This document shows, one piece after another, positions 1 through 10,194 of a stretch of DNA of 29,230 nt; within the stretch, counting starts at the first letter, position 1, and the number at the start of each line of letters is the position of its first letter. The stretch comes from a virus. The translations under genes were made by a program, and so were the position numbers. Under the pieces are notes generated by a model. It saw nothing but the letters and a program-made list of their open reading frames with translations. It did no database searches and was not told the DNA's origin. Location of the stretch: positions 1-29,230 of the IMG/VR virus record IMGVR_UViG_3300043436_000890. One strand, written 5' to 3'.

Positions 1-402
1 TTGCATTTCTGGTTGCATTTCAGGCATCATTTCCTCAGCAGCTCCTTGTTCTTCTTGAATCTTTTGTACAACTGCTTGTATAATCTGACCAGCTTGTTCT
101 TCAGGAATACCCTGTTCTACTAATAATCCTAATATATCTTCAGGACTATCACCATTTTGTAAAGACTGAACAATAAACTGAATAATCTGCTCTTGCATAT
201 TTTCAGGAGACTGCTGAGGAGCTGCCATAGGTCCTCCATCTTGATAGACAACAGTTTCTTTTAACATCTCCATTTCTGGAAAAGCTTGAAAGAAAGACTC
301 TTCTGTAGGAAATTTTTTAAGAAATTCCTTTTCATCTTTAACCCCTGCTTTTTTCAAAAGCATTTTAAAAGTGGGATTATATCCTGAAGACGAATGATTC
401 AT
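1..402 (-). CDS. Probable capsid cargo/virion protein, C-terminus cut by window edge
   Basis: An open frame of 134 codons starts at ATG 402-400 and runs without a stop off the left edge, so only the N-terminal part is present. The first ~45 residues are a helical, lysine- and phenylalanine-rich domain (SGYNPTFKMLLKKAGVKDEK, then EKEFLKKFPTEESFFQAFPE). A 'YQDGGPMAAPQQ' linker follows, then a Gln/Glu-rich helical stretch with two similar segments, SPEDILGLLVEQGIPEEQA and QIIQAVVQKIQEE. It lies just downstream of the 864-aa probable cargo protein and shares its 'GG' linker style. By position and composition it resembles the cargo proteins packed in crAss-like capsids and ejected with the DNA; this is inference from context. 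A weak terminator lies just upstream, so it may have its own transcript. No known enzymatic motif is visible. Confidence 0.6.
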   Translation of the reverse strand, partial: MNHSSSGYNPTFKMLLKKAGVKDEKEFLKKFPTEESFFQAFPEMEMLKETVVYQDGGPMAAPQQSPENMQEQIIQFIVQSLQNGDSPEDILGLLVEQGIPEEQAGQIIQAVVQKIQEEQGAAEEMMPEMQPEMQ

Positions 403-484
403 TATCTAAAATTTTGTTATGTAATCTAAACTTTAAAAAGTTATACTTTTATAATTTACAATGTAGTCCTCTATTTAAATATAC

Positions 485-506
485 AAAAAAAATAGGAAGA
501 CGCCTA
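485..506 (-). terminator. Weak intrinsic terminator candidate after the 864-aa gene
   Basis: On the minus strand, directly after the TGA stop at 514, a short hairpin (TAGG, 6-nt loop, CCTA) is followed by eight T residues. The stem is only 4 bp, with two more A-T pairs beyond a mismatch, so termination would be inefficient. The rest of the 403-513 gap is very AT-rich and shows no convincing promoter. Confidence 0.35.
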
Positions 507-513
507 ATTATAT

Positions 514-3108
514 TCACTTATACTTATTCAACCAAGACCCTCCATTCTTATACATAGAAACTGAAGATTGTAGATTAGGTATAGATATATCTCCACCATA
601 TTCAGCTTGATCTTGCATTTCATCTTCTGTACAGTTAGCTCCAAAACAACGTCCTTGACGTCTGATACCTTTTCTTGTTTTTCTTCTATTGTTCCATTCT
701 TCATAAGGATATTTAATATTTTCTTTCCACCAATCTCCAAAGCTATTTTCACGTTCTTCTCTAGGTTCTGCCCATTGTGTAGGATACCATCCTCCATGTA
801 TAGGAGTTGTATATGATTGTACAGCATACGGATTATGCTCCATGTCTGTTAACTCACTAGGAATACTATGTCTCTTCATAAAAACCACATTAGGATGTTT
901 TAAAAATGCTTTAGCTGTTGCTCTTGCACTATTAAGATCACTAACCTTTCCAGTTCTTTCATTTTTATATTTATTAGCTGCCCCATATAATGTTTCATAA
1001 AAAGGATCCATAGCTGTGTAGGCATCAGATCCAAGTTCGATTAATCTTTGTTTGTCACATGGTACGACATTTCCTTTATCATCTTTGCATAGTCCACCAC
1101 CCTTTTTCATCATAGGAAATTCTGTTACACTGTTTCCATCATATTCATAGTCTTCTCCTGGATACATCATTTGTACATCTCCAAAATCTGAGATTCCTAG
1201 TACAGGGTAAGGTACTCCTTGCATAGTTATATAAGGAGAGTTAATCTGTGTTATCTCTCCAGGGTGAGCCCATTGTCCCATATCATCTTGAATAATTCCA
1301 CCTTCATAATACTTACGTAATGAACCTCCATTTTTGTTAATGGCTGCTGAAATACTAGAAATTTGTGGAGTAGCAACTTGTGCAATAGGTTCAACTTCTG
1401 GAACATTTTGTGATATATCTTTAATTCCTGTTTTTGTTTGATCTGCACTACCTTTTACTATCTTATCTTTAATTTTCTTTTCAACATATTTAGCAACGCT
1501 ACCCTCTTCAATAGCTGTCATAATTTTTCCAAAATCCTGAATAGGTTTAATAGGATTAAACATTTTTTTACTAAGTAAATTACCAGCACTAAGTTCTGGG
1601 TTTAACATAGTATACGCAGCTATTGTTAAAGCAGGATCTGCAACTGCAGATACCCAAGGCATAACACTACCTGTTTCTTCAGTTAGTTCAGGAGCTTTTG
1701 CAAAACCAGATGTCCAATCTGTAAGTTTACCAAAAGGGTTATATTCTTCTATAATATTTCTACCAGAATAGTAGTCACTTGAATTTCCAACAGATAAATT
1801 ATTTTCTATATTCTGTCCCCAAACATATGCTTTTTCAGACTTATCCATCTGATCAAAAGTTTTGGTTCTTCCATCAGGAAACGTAAATGGTTTATTATTT
1901 TTTATAGTATCTTCAGCACTTTTTATTTCTTTTTGTTTTTGTTCCCACTCTTCTTTCTCTACGTCTAACTTCTGTCTTTTTTCACCTGCCACTTTATTCA
2001 AATTAAAAACATCAGGTGTTGTAGCAACATTTCTATTTTTTCTATCATACTGAGTTTTTGTTATTCCTTTTACAGTTTCTTTCGGTGTAGTGGCTGCCTG
2101 ATTTTGTCTACGTACATTTTGAAGAGCTTGTTGAAAAGATATACCAGGATATTTTTTTTGATAAGCTTGGGCCTGTTCTGTTTCTGTATTAACTATCTGA
2201 GCAGTTCTTTGAGCACCTGGATTAACCACTGATGTAGAACTAGAAACAGCTCTAGGGGCAACAAAGTCTGTCACTCCTGGAATGTTTATTCCTTTTTGAG
2301 CCATAGGAATTATAGAACCATCTTCACTAATTGTCTTAGGTTTCCAATCTAGTCCATGTTGGTAGTAAGACATTAATCCACCATTTTCATATTTAACTCC
2401 ACCAACATATTCTCTTCCTCTTGCAGCAGTTGTTCCATCTGGAAGAATACCTTTATCTGATAAATATTGTATTGCTTTTCTTTTATTTTTATCACTAACA
2501 AAAGGAATAGATGCTGCAACTGATCCTACAAAATTATTAATAACGTCTTCTGCACCCTCTTTAACTTGCATAAGATTAGCACGAGGATCAGTCAAACCAA
2601 CCAACTCATGACCAATTCCTAATGCGTTTGCTCCAAGGAACCCTAGTGTATTTGATAAAATTGGAATATTTCCTGTTTTATCTTGAATAGCTTTGCTAGT
2701 TTCCATTGCTGTATATGCATGTCTAAGAGTGTCTAATTCTTTTGCATTTCTTTTTTTAACAGCATCATATGAATAATCTACACCTCTAGATTTCGGACCT
2801 TCCAAATATCTATTTACATTTTTTTCTAGAGTTTTTAATTTCTTACCAGCTTGTGCACTAGGCATTGTCTTCTTTGCATAAGGACCTTCTGAAGGAGCAG
2901 GACTGTTCGTACGTGCGTATGTAAATCCCACAGCTCCTGGCATAACATTACCACCTAATTGAAACTGTCCACCCCATGCAGGAGAATAGTTTCTACCTAG
3001 ATTACTATAGCCTTCTCCCATCCATCCTTTAGGAGCAGATGAAGATCCTTCATTAGCGTTAGCTTCTTCTCCGTAATTATCTAACCAACCTTTTGTTTTC
3101 TTTGCCAT
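514..3108 (-). CDS. crAss-like probable capsid cargo (ejected) protein, 864 aa
   Basis: Large virion protein of the kind found downstream of the muzzle gene in crAss-like phages; such proteins are carried in the capsid and ejected with DNA. The assignment rests on remembered family sequences and gene order. Visible features: a (G/S)WL(D/N)xY motif at both ends (GWLDNY at residues 7-12, SWLNKY at 858-863); internal 'NGG-x-L/M-xx-YY' repeats near residues 242 and 594; a conserved HPGEI...MYPGEDY...FPMMKKGGG segment near 613-675; and Lys/Glu-rich helices near 375-400. Residues 57-66 carry PGAVGFTYAR, nearly identical to the major capsid protein N-terminus. The start overlaps the upstream stop as TAATG at 3106-3110, so translation is probably coupled. 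The stop is TGA, followed one codon later by TAA. No catalytic motif was recognised. Confidence 0.7.
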   Translation of the reverse strand: MAKKTKGWLDNYGEEANANEGSSSAPKGWMGEGYSNLGRNYSPAWGGQFQLGGNVMPGAVGFTYARTNSPAPSEGPYAKKTMPSAQAGKKLKTLEKNVNRYLEGPKSRGVDYSYDAVKKRNAKELDTLRHAYTAMETSKAIQDKTGNIPILSNTLGFLGANALGIGHELVGLTDPRANLMQVKEGAEDVINNFVGSVAASIPFVSDKNKRKAIQYLSDKGILPDGTTAARGREYVGGVKYENGGLMSYYQHGLDWKPKTISEDGSIIPMAQKGINIPGVTDFVAPRAVSSSTSVVNPGAQRTAQIVNTETEQAQAYQKKYPGISFQQALQNVRRQNQAATTPKETVKGITKTQYDRKNRNVATTPDVFNLNKVAGEKRQKLDVEKEEWEQKQKEIKSAEDTIKNNKPFTFPDGRTKTFDQMDKSEKAYVWGQNIENNLSVGNSSDYYSGRNIIEEYNPFGKLTDWTSGFAKAPELTEETGSVMPWVSAVADPALTIAAYTMLNPELSAGNLLSKKMFNPIKPIQDFGKIMTAIEEGSVAKYVEKKIKDKIVKGSADQTKTGIKDISQNVPEVEPIAQVATPQISSISAAINKNGGSLRKYYEGGIIQDDMGQWAHPGEITQINSPYITMQGVPYPVLGISDFGDVQMMYPGEDYEYDGNSVTEFPMMKKGGGLCKDDKGNVVPCDKQRLIELGSDAYTAMDPFYETLYGAANKYKNERTGKVSDLNSARATAKAFLKHPNVVFMKRHSIPSELTDMEHNPYAVQSYTTPIHGGWYPTQWAEPREERENSFGDWWKENIKYPYEEWNNRRKTRKGIRRQGRCFGANCTEDEMQDQAEYGGDISIPNLQSSVSMYKNGGSWLNKYK

Positions 3109-3974
3109 TATTTATAAGATATTTGAGCAGGTGTAACAATGAATTGAGAAACAAGATGAGCATCTGAACGATTGTCAAGAATGTGTCTCACCTTAAGATC
3201 TTTTGCTCTCAGAGGTTCCTTCTTAAAGGATCTCTTGCCATAGTCCATGTTTGATTGGTTTACAATCTTATCTATAGACAGGCTCTCGCACGTGCGTGTG
3301 AAGAGAGGAATTGATTTATTTTTAACCAAAGACCAGAACGTATTGTATTGATAGAAGTTATCACTCTTTGTATACGTAATCACTTTACTATCAGTATTAT
3401 ATATTGGATACTTCATGTATTCCTTTAGGTTGTTTGCAGGCTTTGGAACAAGCTCAAGCATACCTGTAGACTGTTGTCCATTGTACAATACAGCTTTATT
3501 AAACCAAACATTATCAGTTTCCACCTTGTCACACTCATCCATTACACCATCTGTATCAGCAAGATATCTATAAGCTTTTGTGTAGTCTTTTACATTCTGA
3601 AGAATCTCATCTTGGTATAGATATGTGAAAGGATATTCAATGACATAAGGTTCTATGTTTCCATAGAAGTAGTTGTATATTGTTGGGTTCTTCAAATGTT
3701 TCCATAGACATGCTGTTGATGTTTGTACATATTTGTATTCAGCATATTCAAATTCCGTGGTTTGCGTTAAAGGAAATGCCTTTCTTATATTACAATCACT
3801 TAACGATTCTAAAACAATTGCTGTAACATCGTTGTCTACAGAATATGCAACTCCTCTGATTAGAAGTCTTTTTGAAACATTTGTAGCCAAAACATTTCCA
3901 AAGTTATCCGTAATCTTGAAAGGTCCTGATCTAGGACCAGACTTCAACAGCTTTATGTTTATAACTTTTGACAT
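3108..3974 (-). CDS. Conserved crAss-like tail protein following the muzzle gene (crAssphage gene 75-like)
   Basis: A 288-aa protein in the position of the conserved, uncharacterised protein that follows the tail stabilisation gene in crAss-like genomes. Residues ~5-65 form a small module with the pattern I-x-L...G..SGPF...(V)SK..L..G...D-x-T.I...S...C, also present at the N-terminus of the 152-aa protein at 13731-14189. It is therefore probably a shared beta-rich adaptor domain (my comparison). The remainder is rich in aromatic residues and has no known motif. The gene begins 7 nt after the muzzle stop and its TAA overlaps the next start, placing it firmly in the tail operon. It is probably a tail or muzzle-associated component; a fibre adaptor is an alternative reading. 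Confidence 0.6.
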   Translation of the reverse strand: MSKVINIKLLKSGPRSGPFKITDNFGNVLATNVSKRLLIRGVAYSVDNDVTAIVLESLSDCNIRKAFPLTQTTEFEYAEYKYVQTSTACLWKHLKNPTIYNYFYGNIEPYVIEYPFTYLYQDEILQNVKDYTKAYRYLADTDGVMDECDKVETDNVWFNKAVLYNGQQSTGMLELVPKPANNLKEYMKYPIYNTDSKVITYTKSDNFYQYNTFWSLVKNKSIPLFTRTCESLSIDKIVNQSNMDYGKRSFKKEPLRAKDLKVRHILDNRSDAHLVSQFIVTPAQISYK

Positions 3975-3981
3975 CTTAGGA

Positions 3982-6900
3982 TTATATATTAAGGGTTGTA
4001 TTTACGCAAGTTCCAATTTGTGAAGCCCCTCCTACAGTATATCCAACGCTACCTTGCAATATCATTTCATAAGGACTTGTAGGATTAACTAGATAAATAT
4101 TTCCATCTGTGTCTACAATGAATATGTTACAGTTACATTCGTAGATAGCTGTAGGATTTGTTATCTCAGAAGGAATCAGTATATCAACCTCTGGTGTGCC
4201 TAATGCATAATCATACTGAGTTAAGTAGTAATCAAATGTTATTGTATCTTGAGAAATTACCAGAAGCTTATCTGTTGTTGTATACAACATGTTTCCAATT
4301 ACAACTCTTGTAGGTGTACTAACCTTTGTTGTAGATGTGGCAGTTGTAGTTGTAATATCCAATTCAACAATAGAAGATGTAGTTAGATCAAATGCAACAA
4401 GCGTTGTATCATTTATTGCTGTTATTCCTGAAGTTGTTGTAAATCCTGCAGGGAATGTTATATTCCTATTGAAGGTTGCTGAGAATGGAGAAAGTGCAAT
4501 ATCCCACTCATCAATCTGAGTGTTTATAGCCCAGAACTTAGTTGCAGAGTTTGCTATTCCATAAGAAGGAATGAATCCTGGTATAATCAATGTAGGATCA
4601 TATATTGGGATTTCATTTGGACTTATGTAATTAACTACATCAGTTGAGTTTAGGAATATTCCACAGCACTCAGTTACGTATGGCGGATTTGGAACAGGAA
4701 CTGGTACAGGTTCATCAGAACAAACACAGGTTTGTATATCTACAATCTCTCCTGATATAACTTGGTACATTTCTGGTCCTGTTACATTAAAGCTACTACC
4801 AATAGTATTTATAAAATACCAACCGTTTGGTAGGAACGTACATTCCATAGTATCTCCTTGGTATATAGAACTACCTATAGAAAGACTATTTGTAGAAACT
4901 ACAATAGAATAGATTTCAGGATTTCCAGGAATGCTTTGGTTCAAATATGTAGATGCAGCACATGCATCAGCAAAGCTTCCTGTACTATCAATGTCACTAT
5001 ATCCTACAACAAAATTATAATAAACTTGAGAAGGAGGTCTTTCACACATAGCTGGAGGAATTGGAGGGATTGGTGGAGGAACTGTTATATAAGCATCTCC
5101 AGAAAGTTCACAATTTGTAATTACAATATCTGCAGCGAAGTCACAATCTAATACAATGATTGGTTCTTCTTCTGTAGGTATCACATAAGTATTAGGAGGA
5201 ACTACAGTTCCAGGCTTATTTGTTCCACCTTTGTTTACAGAACCGCTAAACAAAGAGAATGATGTATCTAATGAAATATCATCACAACATCCATTTAGTC
5301 CTGAATAGAAGAAGTTATTCTCAGCTATGTACCAGTTAGGAAGGTAGCTGTGGAAACTAATCCAACTCTTGGTGTTGAAGTTGAATGATATTGTCCAAGA
5401 CTTGTTACAGAAGAACTCTTCATCTGTAAGATAGATTTGTGTTCTTACAGTTCCTCCTGCTAGAGATTCCTCATAGTAGAAGTTTTTGTCTGTAGGATCG
5501 TATACAATGTTCTTATCTAAAGGAACGTAGTCTAGTTTTGTCAATATGATTCTGTCGTATTTAGAATCATACACTCCATGTAAACCAGCTCCTGTGAAGT
5601 GGTTATCTGTATCAACTCCTTTTATCACGATTCTTTCTCCATTAACCACCTTTTCTAAATCAGGGAAATATTTATATATCTCAAATGCCAAGTGATCAGT
5701 GAACCATCTGTTCATTCCTGAACCAAAAGCAGTGAGATCTGTAGCACCATTGCCAGAGATGAGGAACACTTGTCCTCTCTTAGCATCTACAGTGATCTGT
5801 CCTTGAGGAATCTTCAAGAGCATTTTGTTCTGACTTCCTACATAACCAAGATCTGTTTCTGCAAAGTCAATAGGAGGAGCTGCTTTAAACAGTGTATCGT
5901 TTCCTAAGTATGCTGCTTGAGGATTACTAGTCTGAACTGTAAGCATAGTGTTATAAAGCAATGACTTGTTCTCAAATCGAGCAAGTACAGCTTTATTCTG
6001 TATACCATCCAGAGAAATAAGTTCTCCGTAATTCTGAGGGAAATCAAAAAATGAAACAGGACGATATATCAACCAACTATCTCTTTGATCATCAGAATAT
6101 ATTGCTCTGAAAGGGAAGTTTGTAAAACAAAGTTTCTCCTCCCAGTCTATAGGTAGATGTGAGAAGAAGTTCTCTTTATCATTCTGCTTAGAGAAAGTTA
6201 CATTATAGTAATATGTATTGTCCTGAGCGATAGTTACATTATCTTCTTGGAACCAATCATCAGGAATACCTGTGCTCACGTGAGGCCAGAAGTCACCTTC
6301 TTTATTATTAAATGCCTGACGAAGATCTGTATTTATAGAGGTTTCACAATAGAATGCTGGAATTCCGTACGCAAATTGGTACATCTTTCCATCATAATAC
6401 GTTCTTCCAGGATTTGAAAATCCACCTATAAACTGCTCCTGATTATTAGGGCAATCAAAGTTGTGAGCTTTGATTGATATAAAGTTTGTAAGCTGCGTGT
6501 TGTTTGCAGTACCATTTGTCAAAACAGATCTAGAAGAATGCCAGTATTGAGGATATGCAACATTACCAAGTTCATCATAGAACACATCAGAATCATCAGG
6601 AGCGTTTACACGATTGTCTATAAAGAAGGGAAGCTTTGTTTTAAATCCAAATCTACTAATGAAAGTATCTCCTCCAAATACAGTGAAAGATGCAGATCCT
6701 GTAATTGTACTAAAGTCTTTTTGGAATCCTGTATCAATTGTATCATAAGAATACATTTGACCCCATTGATTTACAAACGTATTTTTTAAAGAAGCATAAT
6801 ATACAACGCTATTTACATGAATGTTCTTTCCAGGATTGTTACAATCTGCTCCTCTGGAAGATTCTGAAAGTGTGAATCTTGTATCATCTTCAACAATAGG

Positions 6901-9900
6901 ATTTCCAGAAGGCCCTGTTAAACTAGCTGTTTCGCTTGGGAAAGGTAAAGCAGGAGTGTTTCCAGTGTAATACGTATTTGAAGAAGAAACAGCAATTATT
7001 GTAAAATTAGAACTAGCAGATGCTGGAATAAATATGTTGGGTACTATTACTGGAGAAATATATGAATCTACTATAGTACAAGTTGCTGGGTTTAAAGTTA
7101 TTGACGTTGTTCCTATAACTATATCCTCATATATGAATATCAATGAGTATCCTGAACCTACAACATTGTTATTACAAATTTGATAGGAAGTGTAAGGTTT
7201 TGCAAGAGTTTTAACCTTGTTAGAAGTCTTCAGATAAACAGAAGATTCTCTGTTCCAGTTATTGATATTTAGATCATCTCCTACAGACTGAACACCTGGA
7301 ATTAGATATTGTGCAATGTCTAATTGTCTTTGCTTAATTCCAAGATCATTTGCAATCTCCGCACTATAACAATATTTTACTAAAGAGTTGAATGACCAAC
7401 TGTAGTTTCTTCTTGTAATACCATTTACATATATTGTAAGATATGCTTGATATGCAGCAAAGGTTGCTGCAGGATTACCTCCTGAAATACTTGAGGAACT
7501 GGCCAAAGCATCTTCTTGTGCTTCTCTTGTCAAAAACTTATAGAACGCATTTTTTCTAACTTGTGTAAAGTGTGCTTCACCAGCACCAAAGATTACATTC
7601 TCAAGTTTAAGAATGTCTCCAAGGAAAGGTTGTCCAAATGATGTTTCTGGAGAATTGAATACAAGTCTGTATTTATTATTTAGTTCTACAAAAGCATCTA
7701 AGTTTTCAGGCAAACATGTATCATATCCATATTTAGCTATCTCGGTTATTTCAGCATCTGATAATCCTGTACCATCCCAAAAAGGTTTGATAAGAGAATC
7801 AAAATACCAAACATATCCACAATCTTGTCCACCATAACTACAAAGAGTTGTTACCTGACTGTAAGGAACTTCTTTTAAACATGCATCACATCTGTATCCT
7901 TCTGCAAATCCAGAATCACCTCCTGGAGGAAGATTTATACAATAATCAACCCATGTAGTAAATGGTGCTGGAGGAGTTCCATTAGGAGCTTGCCAAGATG
8001 CTACTGTGTGCCAATTTGCACCTCCTGTAGGTGTTGAGTTTTTTGGAATGTTTGATGGAATTGCTCTAAATCCACCACCTCTTGCTTTAACACCCCATCT
8101 TGTATAAGTGTTACAAGTGACGAATCCTTTACCTTGTATAATGTTTGGTTTAGGGAAACTAAGACTACATAATTCTACAGTTTTAGTTTCTGTACCTTTT
8201 GTATTATCTATTTGCTTTGTAGCTAACTGATTTGTAAAACAGTCAAGATATTCAACTATTAAAAGTTCTCCAGCAGCTGCATATATGTTAAAGCTTCTAC
8301 ACAATGTGTTACCACTAGTAGAAGCATTTGCTGTATACGCATTGTTCTTATCCATCAAGAATGGATCTTTGCGAATATCGTTATATGGATAGTTTGGAAA
8401 ATAGTATTCTGTTCCTTCTCTTTCATACTTTCCGATATTCCTTAATATCCCCTTTGCAACAATAGATTTGTTTGTACCTCTGTTACCACGAACAATCTTA
8501 AATCCAGCTATATCATCTTTCTGCTCCTGAGTGAGGTCTGTAGATGCTTGTATGAAGGAATAGATTTGTTGTGAATCAACCCTCACCCCTAATGGAAAAA
8601 CAGCATTCTGCTCCATCACCATAGCTGAAGGAGATGAGAAAATCTTTGATTCAAATACAGGACTTACAAGTACGTCTGGGAATTTGTGGTGTCTGATTGG
8701 TTGATCTGCAAGATCTCCCCACACATTATCATTACAAGGATATCTTTCTGTAGACTCCCAATAAGAAAACTCTCCGTATTGGTATGGTCCTTTATATCCA
8801 GGATCTGTTGTATATTGACTTGATGTTCCTGAGACAGATGCTGTATTGTATATCTTCCAATAAGGACTATATCCTATTCCTGTAGAAGCATCTGTATAAT
8901 CTGGAATTCCTATAAAGTCATTGTTTGTATCTGGAACATCTGGTCTAATGTCGTTAAAGTTCTTATCTCTACCAGGAATGTGGAAACCGTCTGTTTGTTT
9001 ACCATTTCTCAACAAGAATACAATCTCAAATGCATACACCTCATCACGTAAATATCCACGTAGGTTCGTAGCATTTAGTTCGTCTGCATAATTTTCTGTT
9101 TCTGGAATTCTCCAGGTTTCCCATTTAAGGGATATGTTATTTGCAATCTTCTGATAGTTGATTCTATCAATAGATGTGAGATTGTCCCATACAAGAACAT
9201 CTTGTACGGACGTAAGATCTTGAGCAATATCGTAATAAGGAAACTTTTCAATTATATCGTTAATTACTAAACGTATGTTTGTAACATTCTGACCAGTGTA
9301 AATCACCTCATCTGAAGAATTGTTAATAGAATATGTTCCTATAAGTTCTACAGAAGTGATGTTATTTATTGTTTTTATTACAGCTACATTGTAATATTCA
9401 TAATATCCAGTGATGTCTATGTTGCTGACATTTAATATAATAGACCTACCCACCTGATAATTAAAATTAGGTGTGGTAAGTGGGGGATCGGCAATAGGTG
9501 TAGGATTTGTAACAGAGTAGTAGGATGTATATCCATCTCCATTAGCATCACAATATTGTACGGCAAATTGATATGTTCCTGCCTGAAGATCTCCACCAGT
9601 TCTTACATCCACAACACTCAATTGAGGTATGTCAAAGTTTGGTTGAATCTTTAGTTTGTTACAATCAATTTCATTAATTGTCTCACCATCACAAACATCT
9701 GTACCAGGCTTAATCTTCAAAGGAGGTTCTACAAGATCTAAATATCTTCTAGGATTTATTCCATCTGTCCAATATATTTCTGTAGAACAATCTGTAATTC
9801 TGTGAATAGATTTATGAATAGGGTAGTTGGAATTGAAATTAAGACAGTCTGCATTAATGTATTGGTGGTAGACACAATCATTGTTCTCCATATAACCAAT

Positions 9901-10194
9901 CTCAGATCCGCCTGTTTCAGGGTTTACAAGAAAGAATATGTGCTTGTTCTGTTCATTAATGAAATGTTCTCCAATTAGAACATATCCAGTTGGAAACTGT
10001 AGACAAAATTCATTACCAGGTTCGTTCTGGTAGTTGATAGAATTTGCATCAAAGTTTTCAACAGAAGCGTTCAGTGCATACGTCAAAGCTCCCTTAGGGA
10101 TTTGATTCACGGTGTTATCCATGTTCAACCCTGTGGTAGCAGTGTTATACTCAACCTTGATATTACCTTGATTAGTTGTTTCTTCTCCAGCCAT
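3982..10194 (-). CDS. crAss-like tail stabilisation ('muzzle') protein, 2070 aa
   Basis: Homologue of the P22 gp10-like tail stabilisation protein of crAss-like phages, which forms the distal end of the short tail. Recognised from the N-terminus (IPKGALTYALNASVENFD, YQNEPGNE) and from late core segments such as SGMNRWFTDHLAFEIYKYFP and KSWTISFNFNTKSWISFHSY. The conserved core ends near residue 1660. Beyond it come two Pro-rich linkers (PPPIPPIPP near 1705; VPVPVPNPP near 1830) flanking a Cys-containing module of about 100 residues, then a C-terminal domain of about 235 residues with short beta-repeats such as DGNIYLVN, possibly a beta-propeller. These C-terminal parts look like accessory domains exposed at the tail tip, perhaps for host contact (inference). 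The start overlaps the end of the tubular-protein gene by 23 nt. It is one of the largest genes expected in such a phage. Confidence 0.85.
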   Translation of the reverse strand: MAGEETTNQGNIKVEYNTATTGLNMDNTVNQIPKGALTYALNASVENFDANSINYQNEPGNEFCLQFPTGYVLIGEHFINEQNKHIFFLVNPETGGSEIGYMENNDCVYHQYINADCLNFNSNYPIHKSIHRITDCSTEIYWTDGINPRRYLDLVEPPLKIKPGTDVCDGETINEIDCNKLKIQPNFDIPQLSVVDVRTGGDLQAGTYQFAVQYCDANGDGYTSYYSVTNPTPIADPPLTTPNFNYQVGRSIILNVSNIDITGYYEYYNVAVIKTINNITSVELIGTYSINNSSDEVIYTGQNVTNIRLVINDIIEKFPYYDIAQDLTSVQDVLVWDNLTSIDRINYQKIANNISLKWETWRIPETENYADELNATNLRGYLRDEVYAFEIVFLLRNGKQTDGFHIPGRDKNFNDIRPDVPDTNNDFIGIPDYTDASTGIGYSPYWKIYNTASVSGTSSQYTTDPGYKGPYQYGEFSYWESTERYPCNDNVWGDLADQPIRHHKFPDVLVSPVFESKIFSSPSAMVMEQNAVFPLGVRVDSQQIYSFIQASTDLTQEQKDDIAGFKIVRGNRGTNKSIVAKGILRNIGKYEREGTEYYFPNYPYNDIRKDPFLMDKNNAYTANASTSGNTLCRSFNIYAAAGELLIVEYLDCFTNQLATKQIDNTKGTETKTVELCSLSFPKPNIIQGKGFVTCNTYTRWGVKARGGGFRAIPSNIPKNSTPTGGANWHTVASWQAPNGTPPAPFTTWVDYCINLPPGGDSGFAEGYRCDACLKEVPYSQVTTLCSYGGQDCGYVWYFDSLIKPFWDGTGLSDAEITEIAKYGYDTCLPENLDAFVELNNKYRLVFNSPETSFGQPFLGDILKLENVIFGAGEAHFTQVRKNAFYKFLTREAQEDALASSSSISGGNPAATFAAYQAYLTIYVNGITRRNYSWSFNSLVKYCYSAEIANDLGIKQRQLDIAQYLIPGVQSVGDDLNINNWNRESSVYLKTSNKVKTLAKPYTSYQICNNNVVGSGYSLIFIYEDIVIGTTSITLNPATCTIVDSYISPVIVPNIFIPASASSNFTIIAVSSSNTYYTGNTPALPFPSETASLTGPSGNPIVEDDTRFTLSESSRGADCNNPGKNIHVNSVVYYASLKNTFVNQWGQMYSYDTIDTGFQKDFSTITGSASFTVFGGDTFISRFGFKTKLPFFIDNRVNAPDDSDVFYDELGNVAYPQYWHSSRSVLTNGTANNTQLTNFISIKAHNFDCPNNQEQFIGGFSNPGRTYYDGKMYQFAYGIPAFYCETSINTDLRQAFNNKEGDFWPHVSTGIPDDWFQEDNVTIAQDNTYYYNVTFSKQNDKENFFSHLPIDWEEKLCFTNFPFRAIYSDDQRDSWLIYRPVSFFDFPQNYGELISLDGIQNKAVLARFENKSLLYNTMLTVQTSNPQAAYLGNDTLFKAAPPIDFAETDLGYVGSQNKMLLKIPQGQITVDAKRGQVFLISGNGATDLTAFGSGMNRWFTDHLAFEIYKYFPDLEKVVNGERIVIKGVDTDNHFTGAGLHGVYDSKYDRIILTKLDYVPLDKNIVYDPTDKNFYYEESLAGGTVRTQIYLTDEEFFCNKSWTISFNFNTKSWISFHSYLPNWYIAENNFFYSGLNGCCDDISLDTSFSLFSGSVNKGGTNKPGTVVPPNTYVIPTEEEPIIVLDCDFAADIVITNCELSGDAYITVPPPIPPIPPAMCERPPSQVYYNFVVGYSDIDSTGSFADACAASTYLNQSIPGNPEIYSIVVSTNSLSIGSSIYQGDTMECTFLPNGWYFINTIGSSFNVTGPEMYQVISGEIVDIQTCVCSDEPVPVPVPNPPYVTECCGIFLNSTDVVNYISPNEIPIYDPTLIIPGFIPSYGIANSATKFWAINTQIDEWDIALSPFSATFNRNITFPAGFTTTSGITAINDTTLVAFDLTTSSIVELDITTTTATSTTKVSTPTRVVIGNMLYTTTDKLLVISQDTITFDYYLTQYDYALGTPEVDILIPSEITNPTAIYECNCNIFIVDTDGNIYLVNPTSPYEMILQGSVGYTVGGASQIGTCVNTTLNI

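Noticed and set aside
3982-10194. BACON domains as in the prototype crAssphage adhesin
   Set aside because: I looked in the muzzle and fibre proteins and did not see the BACON repeat pattern.
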